Notes under the pieces: model-generated
Seen by the model: only the letters and a program-made list of their open reading frames with translations
What the model was told of the DNA's origin: nothing
Databases searched by the model: none
Position numbers and translations under genes: made by a program
Assembly (NCBI GenBank): GCA_035949255.1
Contig: DASZIL010000075.1
Span: 1 to 64,000, forward strand
DNA length: 64,000 nt
Source: GAS188 sp035949255
GTDB taxonomy: Bacteria > Pseudomonadota > Alphaproteobacteria > Rhizobiales > Beijerinckiaceae
Reading direction: 5' to 3'
Shown here: in pieces, positions 50,922-58,097 of the stretch
Layout of the letters: every line of letters begins with the position of its first letter
How positions within the stretch are numbered: the stretch's first letter is position 1

Positions 50922-52235
50922 TCACGCCCTGATCTGCCCCGCGCCGCGGATGCGGTATTTGAAGGAGGTGAGCTGCTCGACCCCCACGGGCCCTCGCGCA
51001 TGCATGCGGCCGGTCGCGATGCCGATCTCGGCGCCGAAGCCGAATTCACCACCATCGGCGAATTGCGTCGACGCATTGTGCAGCACGATCGCCGAATCGA
51101 CCTCCGACAGGAAGCGCTCGGCAGCCGACCGATCTTCCGTCACGATCGCGTCCGTGTGATGCGAGCCATGCCGCTCTATATGCTCGATCGCCGCGTCAAG
51201 CCCATCGACGACGCGGCAGGCAATGATGGCGTCGAGATATTCCTCATCCCAATCCGCCTCGCTCGCGGCGGTAACGCGAGAATCGACCGCAAGCGTCGCC
51301 GGATCGCCGCGCACGGCGCAGCCGGCGTCGAGGAGCGACCTCACGAGGGGCGTGAGATGGGTCGGCGCCAAGGCCCGATCGACGAGCAGCGTCTCGGCGG
51401 CCCCGCATACGCCGGTGCGGCGAAGCTTCGCATTCAAGGTGATGTCCCGGGCCATGCCGAGATCGGCGCCGGCGTGCACGTAGACATGGCAAACGCCTTC
51501 GAGATGGGCGAAGACGGGCACGCGCGCCTCTTTCTGCACGCGCTCGACGAGGCTTTTGCCGCCGCGCGGCACGATGACATCGATCATGCCTTCGAGGCCG
51601 GAAAGCAGGGCGCCGACCGCGCCACGGTCACGCGTCGGGACAAAGGAGATCGCCTGGCGCGGCAGTCCCACCCGCTCGAGGCCCGCAACCAAGGCCGCAT
51701 GGATCGCCTCGGCGGAGCGGAAGCTCGCCGAGCCCGTACGCAGGATCGAGGCGTTGCCCGCCTTGAGGCAAAGCGCGCTCGCATCGGCCATCACATTGGG
51801 CCGGCTTTCGAAGATCACGCCGACGACGCCCAGCGGCGTGGCCACGCGTTCGATGACGAGACCATTCGGCCGCTCGAAACGCGCGGTGATGCGCCCTACC
51901 GGATCGGCAAGCGTCGCGATCTCCTCGACGGCTTGCGCGATCGCGAGCCCGCGCGCTTCGTCGAGACGCAAACGATCGAGAAAGGCCTCGGTCGCCGCTT
52001 GGCGCTTCGCCTCTTCCATGTCGAGCGCATTGGCGGCAAGGATTAGAGGCATCCTCTCGCGCAGCGAGGCTGCCATTGCGAGAAGGGCCGCGTCCTTCTC
52101 TTGCGCGGTCGCGAGCGCGACCTTCCGCGCGGCGGCGCGGGCGCCTCTGCCGAGCGCCGCGAGATCGGAGCGGATCTCCGGCTCGACGCCTCGCGTGAGG
52201 GCTTGGTCGGTCACGCGACGAACGCTACTCGACAT
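50922..52235 (-). CDS. proA: Gamma-glutamyl phosphate reductase
   Basis: ProA reduces gamma-glutamyl phosphate to the semialdehyde in proline synthesis. The 437-residue aldehyde-dehydrogenase-fold protein has PLGVVGVIFESRPNVMADAS, LCLKAGNASILRTGSASF, the catalytic cysteine in LRRTGVCGAAETLL and the C-terminal FGFGAEIGIATGRMHARGPV. ATG 52235 has GGGGGA nine bases upstream; a GTG at 52268 overlapping the preceding acyl-CoA dehydrogenase stop is an alternative. proB, normally just upstream, is replaced here by acyl-CoA dehydrogenase genes. Confidence 0.96.
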   Translation of the reverse strand: MSSSVRRVTDQALTRGVEPEIRSDLAALGRGARAAARKVALATAQEKDAALLAMAASLRERMPLILAANALDMEEAKRQAATEAFLDRLRLDEARGLAIAQAVEEIATLADPVGRITARFERPNGLVIERVATPLGVVGVIFESRPNVMADASALCLKAGNASILRTGSASFRSAEAIHAALVAGLERVGLPRQAISFVPTRDRGAVGALLSGLEGMIDVIVPRGGKSLVERVQKEARVPVFAHLEGVCHVYVHAGADLGMARDITLNAKLRRTGVCGAAETLLVDRALAPTHLTPLVRSLLDAGCAVRGDPATLAVDSRVTAASEADWDEEYLDAIIACRVVDGLDAAIEHIERHGSHHTDAIVTEDRSAAERFLSEVDSAIVLHNASTQFADGGEFGFGAEIGIATGRMHARGPVGVEQLTSFKYRIRGAGQIRA

Positions 52236-52264
52236 CTCGACATCCCCCTTCGCAAGCACCTCGA

Positions 52265-53398
52265 TCACGTGATGTTTTGCTCGAGGCCACCGGCCTTCGC
52301 GACCTTGCGCAAATGGTGATCGGCATCGCCGAACATCAGATTGATGGCGGTCATGCGCTTGAAATAAGCACCGAGGCGATACTCCATCGTCATGCCGATC
52401 CCGCCATGCAATTGCACGGCCTGCTCGCCGATGAAGCCGCCGTTCCGGCCGACGGTCACCTTCGCGGCCGAGATGGCGGCGGAGCGAACGGCCGGATCGC
52501 TTTCCCCGACCATCATGGTCGCGTAGACCGCCATGCTGCGCGCCTGCTCGAGCGCGATGAACATATCGGCGGCGCGATGTTGCAGCGCCTGAAAGGCGCC
52601 GATCGGCCGGCCGAACTGCTTGCGCGTCTTGAGATACGCCACGGTCATGTCGCCCATCGCGCTCATCACGCCGACGGCCTCGGCGCAGAGCGCGGCGATG
52701 GCCTCCTGCGTGACGCGCTCGATGAGCGCCAGCCCCTTTCCCGCCCCGCCGACGAGCGCGTCAGCCGGGACGACCACATTGTCCAGCCTGATCTCGGCCC
52801 CTGGCGTGCCGTCAGCAAGCGCATAGGCGCGCCGCGTAACACCCTTGGCGTTGGCGTCGACGCGAAAGAGCGAAATGCCGTCGCGCTCATGGCGCCCGCC
52901 GGCCGTGCGCGCGCTGACGAAGAGAAGCTCGGCCTGATCGCCGTGCGGCACCACGCTCTTCACCCCATCGAGCACGAAGCCCTCGTCTGTCGCGCGCGCC
53001 GAGAGCGCCACGTCGGCAAGCTCATGGCGCGCTTCGCGCTCGACATGCGCGAGGGTCGCGACGAGCTCGCCGGAAGCGATGCGTCCCGCGAGTTCCTTGC
53101 GCATGGCGTTGCCGCAACCGTGACGCAAGAGACCGCCGCCGATCACGACGGTCGAGAGATAAGGCTCACGCACCAATCCTTTGCCGAAGGCCTCCATGAC
53201 GATCATCGTCTCGACCGCGCCCCATCCGAGGCCGCCGTCTTCTTCAGCGAAGGGAAGGGCCAAAAGCCCAAGCTCCGCGAATTGCTTCCAGCGCTCGCGG
53301 CTCCATGCCGGACCCGAGGGCGCGGCCTCGGCCGCCGCGGCGAGGCGCTCCACATTGTCGCGCAAGAGGCGCTGCTCATCGGAGAGATCGAAATCCAT
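52265..53398 (-). CDS. Acyl-CoA dehydrogenase, subunit-like member
   Basis: The 377-residue protein begins MDFDLSDEQRLLRDNVERLA and carries LALPFAEEDGGLGWGAVETM, MVGESDPAVRSAAISAAKVT and the C-terminal QLHGGIGMTMEYRLGAYFKR. The glutamate position of classic members is not obvious, which fits the smaller partner of heteromeric acyl-CoA dehydrogenases as in steroid or pimeloyl-CoA degradation. It follows a second acyl-CoA dehydrogenase by about 60 bases on the same strand, supporting a hetero-complex. Substrate unknown. Confidence 0.88.
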   Translation of the reverse strand: MDFDLSDEQRLLRDNVERLAAAAEAAPSGPAWSRERWKQFAELGLLALPFAEEDGGLGWGAVETMIVMEAFGKGLVREPYLSTVVIGGGLLRHGCGNAMRKELAGRIASGELVATLAHVEREARHELADVALSARATDEGFVLDGVKSVVPHGDQAELLFVSARTAGGRHERDGISLFRVDANAKGVTRRAYALADGTPGAEIRLDNVVVPADALVGGAGKGLALIERVTQEAIAALCAEAVGVMSAMGDMTVAYLKTRKQFGRPIGAFQALQHRAADMFIALEQARSMAVYATMMVGESDPAVRSAAISAAKVTVGRNGGFIGEQAVQLHGGIGMTMEYRLGAYFKRMTAINLMFGDADHHLRKVAKAGGLEQNIT

Positions 53399-53457
53399 GA
53401 CGCGTGCGAGCCCGAGAAGATTGTCGAAGCGGAAGGCGGCTTCCTAGAATACGAAAT

Positions 53458-54663
53458 TCAAAGTCCTAGGATCTGCTTGGCGATGATGTTGCGCTGGATC
53501 TCATTCGAGCCGCCATAGATCGTCACTTTGCGGGTGTTGAAATAGGTGGGCGCGGCAAGCCGCATCCATTCCGGCGCGATCTCGTCCTCGTTATGGCCGA
53601 GCGGGGCGTCGAGGTTTTCGCCGACGAGGCCATGCGGCCCGGCGGCCTGCAAGGTGAGCTCGGTGATCCGCTGCTGCAACTCGGTGCCGCGCAGCTTGAG
53701 CACGGAGGAAGCGGGATCGGGCTTTCCCTTGCCGTTCTTATGCTCATTGGCGAGAACCCGCAATTGCGTGATCTCGAGCGCCTTCAGCTCGATCTCGAGA
53801 TCGGCGAGCTTATCGGCGAAGCCTTGATCCTCGATGAGCGGGCGCCCGCTCTCCGTGACCTCCGACGCGAGCCTCTTCAGCCGGCGCAGCCTTTCCTTGG
53901 TGGCACCGATGCGCGCGGTGTTCACCCGTTCGTTCGACAAAAGGAATTTGGCGCAATCCCAACCGCGATTTTCGACGCCGACGAGATTCTCGACCGGAAC
54001 CTTCACATCGTCCAAGAAGACCTCGTTGATCTCTCGTCCGCCGTCGACGGTGACGATGGGGCGCAAGGTCACGCCCGGCGATTTCATGTCGATGAGGAGG
54101 AAGGAGATGCCTTCTTGCGGCTTTCCCGCCTGCGGATCGGTGCGGACGAGGCAGAAGATCCAATCGGCATATTGCGCATAGGTCGTCCAGGTCTTCTGGC
54201 CGTTGACGATGTATTGATCACCATCACGGCGCGCCGCCGTCTTCAGCGAGGCGAGGTCCGAGCCCGAGCCGGGCTCGGAGAAACCCTGGCACCACCAATC
54301 GTCGAGATTGGCGATGCGCGGCAGGAATTTCTTCTTCTGCTCTTGCGTGCCGAAAGTGATGATCACCGGGCCCACCATATAGACGCCGAAGGCGAGCGGC
54401 TCGGGCGCCGGATGGGCCTGCACCTCCTCGCGAAAGATGTGGCGCTTGATGATGCTCCAGCCCGTGCCGCCGAATTCCGCGGGCCAATCGACGGTCGCCC
54501 AGCCTTTCTTGTTGAGGATACGCTGCCAGGCGACGATCTGCTCCTTCGAGGGGCGATGGCCGGCCACCATCGCGGCATGCGTCTCCTTGTCGAGATTGGC
54601 GGCGATGAAGGAGCGGACCTCCTGCCGGAACTCCTGTTCCTCGGGCGTGAAGCGCAAATCCAT
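53458..54663 (-). CDS. Acyl-CoA dehydrogenase, large partner
   Basis: The 401-residue protein starts MDLRFTPEEQEFRQEVRSFI and has WPAEFGGTGWSIIKRHIFRE, CQGFSEPGSGSDLASLKTAA, YIVNGQKTWTTYAQYADWIF and the C-terminal TIYGGSNEIQRNIIAKQILG. This is the typical pattern of the larger partner of paired acyl-CoA dehydrogenases (pimeloyl-CoA dehydrogenase-like). ATG 54663 is chosen for GGGAGG seven bases upstream; ATG 54723 is possible. The frame is open further upstream into a heptad repeat, which is not real coding sequence. Confidence 0.9.
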   Translation of the reverse strand: MDLRFTPEEQEFRQEVRSFIAANLDKETHAAMVAGHRPSKEQIVAWQRILNKKGWATVDWPAEFGGTGWSIIKRHIFREEVQAHPAPEPLAFGVYMVGPVIITFGTQEQKKKFLPRIANLDDWWCQGFSEPGSGSDLASLKTAARRDGDQYIVNGQKTWTTYAQYADWIFCLVRTDPQAGKPQEGISFLLIDMKSPGVTLRPIVTVDGGREINEVFLDDVKVPVENLVGVENRGWDCAKFLLSNERVNTARIGATKERLRRLKRLASEVTESGRPLIEDQGFADKLADLEIELKALEITQLRVLANEHKNGKGKPDPASSVLKLRGTELQQRITELTLQAAGPHGLVGENLDAPLGHNEDEIAPEWMRLAAPTYFNTRKVTIYGGSNEIQRNIIAKQILGL

Positions 54664-54761
54664 CCCATCCTCCCGGCCTTGGGCGACGAGCGCACTTGCG
54701 TGCTCGCCGCGCTCGTTCGACATAAGCCGATCCGTCGAGCGATGGCAAACGCTTACGGGGG

Positions 54762-54872
54762 AAGCGAGTAGCGAGTAGGGAATAGGGAATAGTGAGGAGT
54801 GAGGAGGGTAACCGAGTTGGGACGCATTCCCTTCGCTCTTCACTCTTCACTCTTCACTCTTCACTCTTCACC
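54762..54872. repeat. Heptad inverted-repeat element, copy 4
   Basis: Left arm AGCGAGTAGCGAGTAGGGAA then TAGGGAATAGTGAGGAGTGA (54763-54802) and right arm of at least five CACTCTT units (54836-54871). The stop codon of the thioesterase gene and its last codons lie inside the right arm. Confidence 0.8.
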
Positions 54873-55249
54873 GGCCGAACCGGCTTGAAGAGGCCGCTCC
54901 CCTTGGCGACGAGCTCGCCGCTTTCCGTCCTCACCTCGCCTTCGCAGAAGATCACGGAGCGACCCGCGCGCACCACGCGGCCTTCCCCGACGAGGACGCC
55001 GCGGCCTGGCTGGATGAAGCTCGTCTGCATGTCGAGCGTCATGACCGGCAGATCGGCGTGGCGTCGCGCCGAAGAGCCCATGGCGATGTCGAGGAGGGTG
55101 CAAGTGACGCCGCCATGCGCCATGCCGATATTGTTGAGATGCTGAGGCGCGAGCACAAGCCGAAGCAGCGTCCGCCCGTCCGGAGTCTCGAGAGCCTCGA
55201 TGCCGCAATGGCTGGCAAAGGGAATTTCAACTCCGAAAATTGGCATCAT
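54854..55249 (-). CDS. PaaI-family hotdog thioesterase
   Basis: The 131-residue protein is a single hotdog domain: IPFASHCGIEALETPDGRTL, then NNIGMAHGGVTCTLLDIAMG, the HGG helix with catalytic-type residues, and MTLDMQTSFIQPGRGVLVGE. It should hydrolyse an aryl- or acyl-CoA thioester, which suits the neighbouring acyl-CoA dehydrogenases. Start is one of two adjacent ATGs (55249 or 55246). The last residues RPVKSEE are read from a heptad repeat. Confidence 0.88.
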   Translation of the reverse strand: MMPIFGVEIPFASHCGIEALETPDGRTLLRLVLAPQHLNNIGMAHGGVTCTLLDIAMGSSARRHADLPVMTLDMQTSFIQPGRGVLVGEGRVVRAGRSVIFCEGEVRTESGELVAKGSGLFKPVRPVKSEE

Positions 55250-55290
55250 CTCTCTCGTGGATTTGGCGGCGCGCGGGAAGCTCGACGGCG

Positions 55291-56181
55291 CTAGCCGATG
55301 ATCAGGGTGGCCCAGCGTTCGATGAGGTAGCGCCGCTCGAGGTGGAGGCCTTGTCGCGCGAAGGCCGAAAGCGCGGCTGCGACATCCGCTTCCAGCAAGC
55401 CCGAGACGACGAGCTTGCCTTTCGCGGACAAGGCGCCGGCGAGAGCAGGCGAAAGCTGCGCGAGCGGTCTTGCGAGGATGTTGGCGAGAATGAGATCGAA
55501 GCTCGAGGGCCGGGCGGCGAGCGGGTGGCGCAGGCCCGGCGCGCAATAAAGGCGAAGACGGGAGGCGACGCCGTTCCGGCGTGCGTTCTCGCGCGCCACC
55601 TCGGTGGCGACGGGGTCGATGTCGCCGGCGATGATCTCACTTCGCAGCGCCTTGGCGGCGGCGATCGCGAGAACGCCCGTGCCGGTGCCCACATCCAGCA
55701 CACGCGCCGGACGGCTTTGCTTGATGATCGAATCGAGCGCCAACAGGCAGCCTCGCGTGGTGCCGTGATGGCCGGTGCCGAAGGCGAGCGAGGCCTCGAT
55801 CTCGATGCCGATGTCGTTGGCGTGCGCGAAAGCTCGATCATGCGCGCCATGCACGAGGAAGCGTCCCGCGCGAATGGGCTTCAGCCCTTCAAGGCTCGCC
55901 GCGACCCAGTCCTTGGCGGCGAGCGCCTCGAAACGCATGGAACTTGCGGCTGCTTTGCCGGCGACGAGCGCAACGAGGTCGCGGACCGCCTTCTCGTCAG
56001 GCTCTTCGGCAAAATAAATCTCGACGAGCCAGGTTCCATCCTTCTGCTCGAAGGCAGCGACCGCGGAATTTTCCGGATCGAAGACCTCGGCGAGCGCATC
56101 GGTAAGCGTGCGCGCCCGATCTTGCGTCGTCGAAAGACGCAAGATCGCCGTGATTTTGTGGGGAATGAGGCCTTCTCGCAT
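55291..56181 (-). CDS. prmA: Ribosomal protein L11 methyltransferase
   Basis: PrmA trimethylates lysines and the N-terminus of ribosomal protein L11. The 296-residue product has an N-terminal substrate domain and the Rossmann motif RVLDVGTGTGVLAIAAAKAL, with AFGTGHHGTTRGCLLALDSI upstream and FDLILANILARPLAQLSPAL downstream; all are family hallmarks. ATG 56181. It follows the toxin-antitoxin block on the same strand after about 120 bases. Confidence 0.95.
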   Translation of the reverse strand: MREGLIPHKITAILRLSTTQDRARTLTDALAEVFDPENSAVAAFEQKDGTWLVEIYFAEEPDEKAVRDLVALVAGKAAASSMRFEALAAKDWVAASLEGLKPIRAGRFLVHGAHDRAFAHANDIGIEIEASLAFGTGHHGTTRGCLLALDSIIKQSRPARVLDVGTGTGVLAIAAAKALRSEIIAGDIDPVATEVARENARRNGVASRLRLYCAPGLRHPLAARPSSFDLILANILARPLAQLSPALAGALSAKGKLVVSGLLEADVAAALSAFARQGLHLERRYLIERWATLIIG

Positions 56182-56300
56182 GAGAGCGGCTTAGCGCGGC
56201 GCCTCGAAACCGCAAGGTGTCAGCAGCGGTCATCCCCAGCGCGGCGCAACGCCCAATCATGAATCAGAACGACGATTCCGGCGACGGACCGGGAACATGT

Positions 56301-56642
56301 TCACGCCGCCTTGGCTCGCCGCTGCCCCCGCGATTTCCTTTGCGCGAGACCAGCCTCCCGGATCACCAGCTTCGGCTCGCGCGCGAGAATTCGTATGAGC
56401 ATTCCGGCCGCCCCGGAGGGAATGCGCTCACCACGCTCCCATTTACGCACCGTGCCGAGTGAGGCGCCAGTGACCTTGGCGAATTCTTCCTGCGTCAGAC
56501 CCGCCTTCAATCTCGTCGCGCCAACGAAGCTGCGATCGACCTTGACGCGGTGCTCGCGAGCGGCGGGGCTCGCTTTGCCCTTGGCGTATGACAAAGCATC
56601 ATTGAGCCCAGCCATCAGTCCCTCGAAATCCTTCCTGTTCAT
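56301..56642 (-). CDS. HTH antitoxin, NadS/HigA-like
   Basis: The 113-residue DNA-binding protein has an Xre-type helix-turn-helix: VGATRLKAGLTQEEFAKVTG followed by ASLGTVRKWERGERIPSGAA, and a basic tail (KSRGQRRAKAA). It matches antitoxins of the NadS kind that pair with RelE-type toxins in toxin-first order. It starts four bases after the stop of the toxin gene. It should neutralise the toxin and repress the operon. ATG 56642. Confidence 0.9.
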   Translation of the reverse strand: MNRKDFEGLMAGLNDALSYAKGKASPAAREHRVKVDRSFVGATRLKAGLTQEEFAKVTGASLGTVRKWERGERIPSGAAGMLIRILAREPKLVIREAGLAQRKSRGQRRAKAA

Positions 56643-56646
56643 CGGC

Positions 56647-56994
56647 CTATCTCCCGTATTGGCCCCGTATGGCATCGGTGAGCGCTTTGGCAGCTTTGCG
56701 CTGCTTCTGATCAAGATCTTTCCGATCATTCTTGGCGTATGCGGCGATCAAGAAGACCGGCATGCCGCTGTCGCAAAAGAAGGTGATGATCCTGCCGCCT
56801 CCGCGTTTCCCACGACCCCGCAACGGAACGCGAAGCTTCCGCAATCCGCCGCTCCCTTGGATCAGGTCTCCTGCCTGCGGGGTTGATGCGACCTTGTTGA
56901 TAACGGCCGTCCTTTCGGACTCGTTCATCATGCCCGCCGCCATTGCAAGATAGGGCTCCGTTTCGACGACCGTTATGAGGGAAAACGCCAGCAC
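56647..56994 (-). CDS. RelE/HigB-type toxin
   Basis: The 115-residue protein matches the RelE-like toxins linked to NadS antitoxins: TVVETEPYLAMAAGMMNESE, then QAGDLIQGSGGLRKLRVPLR, RGGGRIITFFCDSGMPVFLI and YAKNDRKDLDQKQRKAAKAL. These are ribosome-dependent mRNA endonucleases. The GTG at 56994 is preferred; a TTG at 57012 is possible. Two short inverted repeats upstream (around 57005-57018 and 57035-57050) are candidate operators. Confidence 0.88.
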   Translation of the reverse strand: MLAFSLITVVETEPYLAMAAGMMNESERTAVINKVASTPQAGDLIQGSGGLRKLRVPLRGRGKRGGGRIITFFCDSGMPVFLIAAYAKNDRKDLDQKQRKAAKALTDAIRGQYGR

Positions 56995-57003
56995 ATGAGG
57001 TAT

Positions 57004-57050
57004 ATACCCCAAAGGGGTAGATTCGACAAATGCTGGAATACCGAGGGGTA
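57004..57050 (-). promoter_or_regulatory. Two short palindromes upstream of the RelE-type toxin gene
   Basis: TACCCC-AAA-GGGGTA (57005-57019) and AATACC-GAGG-GGTATT (57035-57050) are adjacent perfect palindromes sharing the TACC/GGTA arms. Their place before a toxin-antitoxin operon fits binding sites for its own antitoxin. Confidence 0.5.
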
Positions 57051-57101
57051 TTTGGAAATGAGATAACTCGGTCGCCAGATACTTCCTCGTGCCCTAACCT
57101 C

Positions 57102-57401
57102 TCATTCGTTCTGCCATGCCGACGGCTTACCCTGCGATTCGTGAAACACTCGGAGGATTTCGATCCGTTCGTTCACGACCCGATATGGCAGGAGATAGGG
57201 AAGTTGCGCCACCCGCAGCTCGTGGACACCATCGGTGCTGTCGGATGGGTGCCCGAGATAGGGGTGATCAATCAAATTCGAGGCGCCATGAACAATGCGT
57301 TGCACGATGCGGGTCGCCACATCCTTGCTCGCGACGCCCTGGTAATAGGCGAAAATCGACAAGAGATCGCGCTGGGCAAAGGAGAGCCAGACGATTTTCA
57401 C
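57102..57401 (-). CDS. ParE-family toxin
   Basis: The 99-residue protein is a RelE/ParE-fold toxin: WLSFAQRDLLSIFAYYQGVA, ATRIVQRIVHGASNLIDHPY, GVHELRVAQLPYLLPYRVVN and ERIEILRVFHESQGKP. ParE members inhibit DNA gyrase, but the exact target cannot be read from sequence. The start is a GTG at 57401, 15 bases after the antitoxin stop, with CAGG upstream. It forms a pair with the CopG/ParD-like gene. Confidence 0.9.
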   Translation of the reverse strand: MKIVWLSFAQRDLLSIFAYYQGVASKDVATRIVQRIVHGASNLIDHPYLGHPSDSTDGVHELRVAQLPYLLPYRVVNERIEILRVFHESQGKPSAWQNE

Positions 57402-57416
57402 AATCGCCTGCTCGGA

Positions 57417-57689
57417 TCAACGGATGTCGGGCTTCGGCGGCGCAGTCTCACCATCGGTGCCGAGTCGGTCCGCCCAGGCCACCATCGCCTCGTGCGATAG
57501 GAACACGCCCTTGTCGGCCTCCTTGATGGCCTCGTGCAGCTCCTTGGCGCGCCAAGCATTTTTCTTGACGTAATCGCCGAGCGCCTCCGTCGTCAGATAG
57601 GCCTTCGAACGTTTGCTGGAACGGCTCAAATATTCAAGCTGATCCTTGAGCTTCTTTGGAACGCGGACCGATAGGACCGTCGAGGCCAT
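57417..57689 (-). CDS. CopG/ParD-like ribbon-helix-helix antitoxin
   Basis: The 90-residue product begins MASTVLSVRVPKKLKDQLEY, a ribbon-helix-helix DNA-binding segment, with SKRSKAYLTTEALGDYVKKN. It ends in an extended toxin-binding part with WADRLGTDGET. I chose ATG 57689 because it starts the beta-ribbon; ATG 57713 would add eight residues. It precedes the toxin gene by 15 bases and is oriented away from yacG. Confidence 0.88.
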   Translation of the reverse strand: MASTVLSVRVPKKLKDQLEYLSRSSKRSKAYLTTEALGDYVKKNAWRAKELHEAIKEADKGVFLSHEAMVAWADRLGTDGETAPPKPDIR

Positions 57690-57887
57690 GACGTTTCGCT
57701 TGCGAGTTGACATATGTAGCAGATGTATACAAATTCCGAACTGGGTCAAGATCGGCGACCACCGACCAACGGCCACTTGCCAAAACCGATTGCCAAATCC
57801 GAAAATTCGGTGCTGTCCCTGGAAAGGGTTAGGCAGCTGGGAGCTAACCATGAGCGCGCCCAACGACCCGACCGCAAGCCCTTGGCG

Positions 57888-58097
57888 ATGACGATGAAGC
57901 CCGAAAACGAGCCACGCAAAGCCTGCCCGATCTGCGGCAAGCCTTCCGTGAAGCCCTTCACGCCTTTCTGCTCGAAGCGTTGCGCCGATATCGATCTCGG
58001 GCGCTGGCTCAAGGGCGTCTACTCGATACCGGTCTCGGAAGCGGAAGACACCGAGGAAGGCGAGATGTCGGACGAAAGGCGAGACGAGAAGGATTGA
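57888..58097 (+). CDS. yacG: DNA gyrase inhibitor YacG (zinc-binding)
   Basis: The 69-residue protein has the YacG zinc site CPICGKP-x10-FCSKRCADIDLGRW, followed by LKGVYSIPVSEAE and an acidic tail. In E. coli YacG binds GyrB and inhibits gyrase. ATG 57888 or 57894. A 13-codon open frame (MSAPNDPTASPWR) with a better ribosome site (GGGAG) begins at 57849 and its stop overlaps the yacG ATG, possibly a coupling leader. maf, the usual upstream neighbour, is absent; the toxin-antitoxin block sits there instead. Confidence 0.9.
   Translation: MTMKPENEPRKACPICGKPSVKPFTPFCSKRCADIDLGRWLKGVYSIPVSEAEDTEEGEMSDERRDEKD

Noticed and set aside
52277..53518. Plus-strand frame of over 400 codons opposite an acyl-CoA dehydrogenase
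   Set aside because: Shadow of codon bias; the minus-strand protein has full family motifs.
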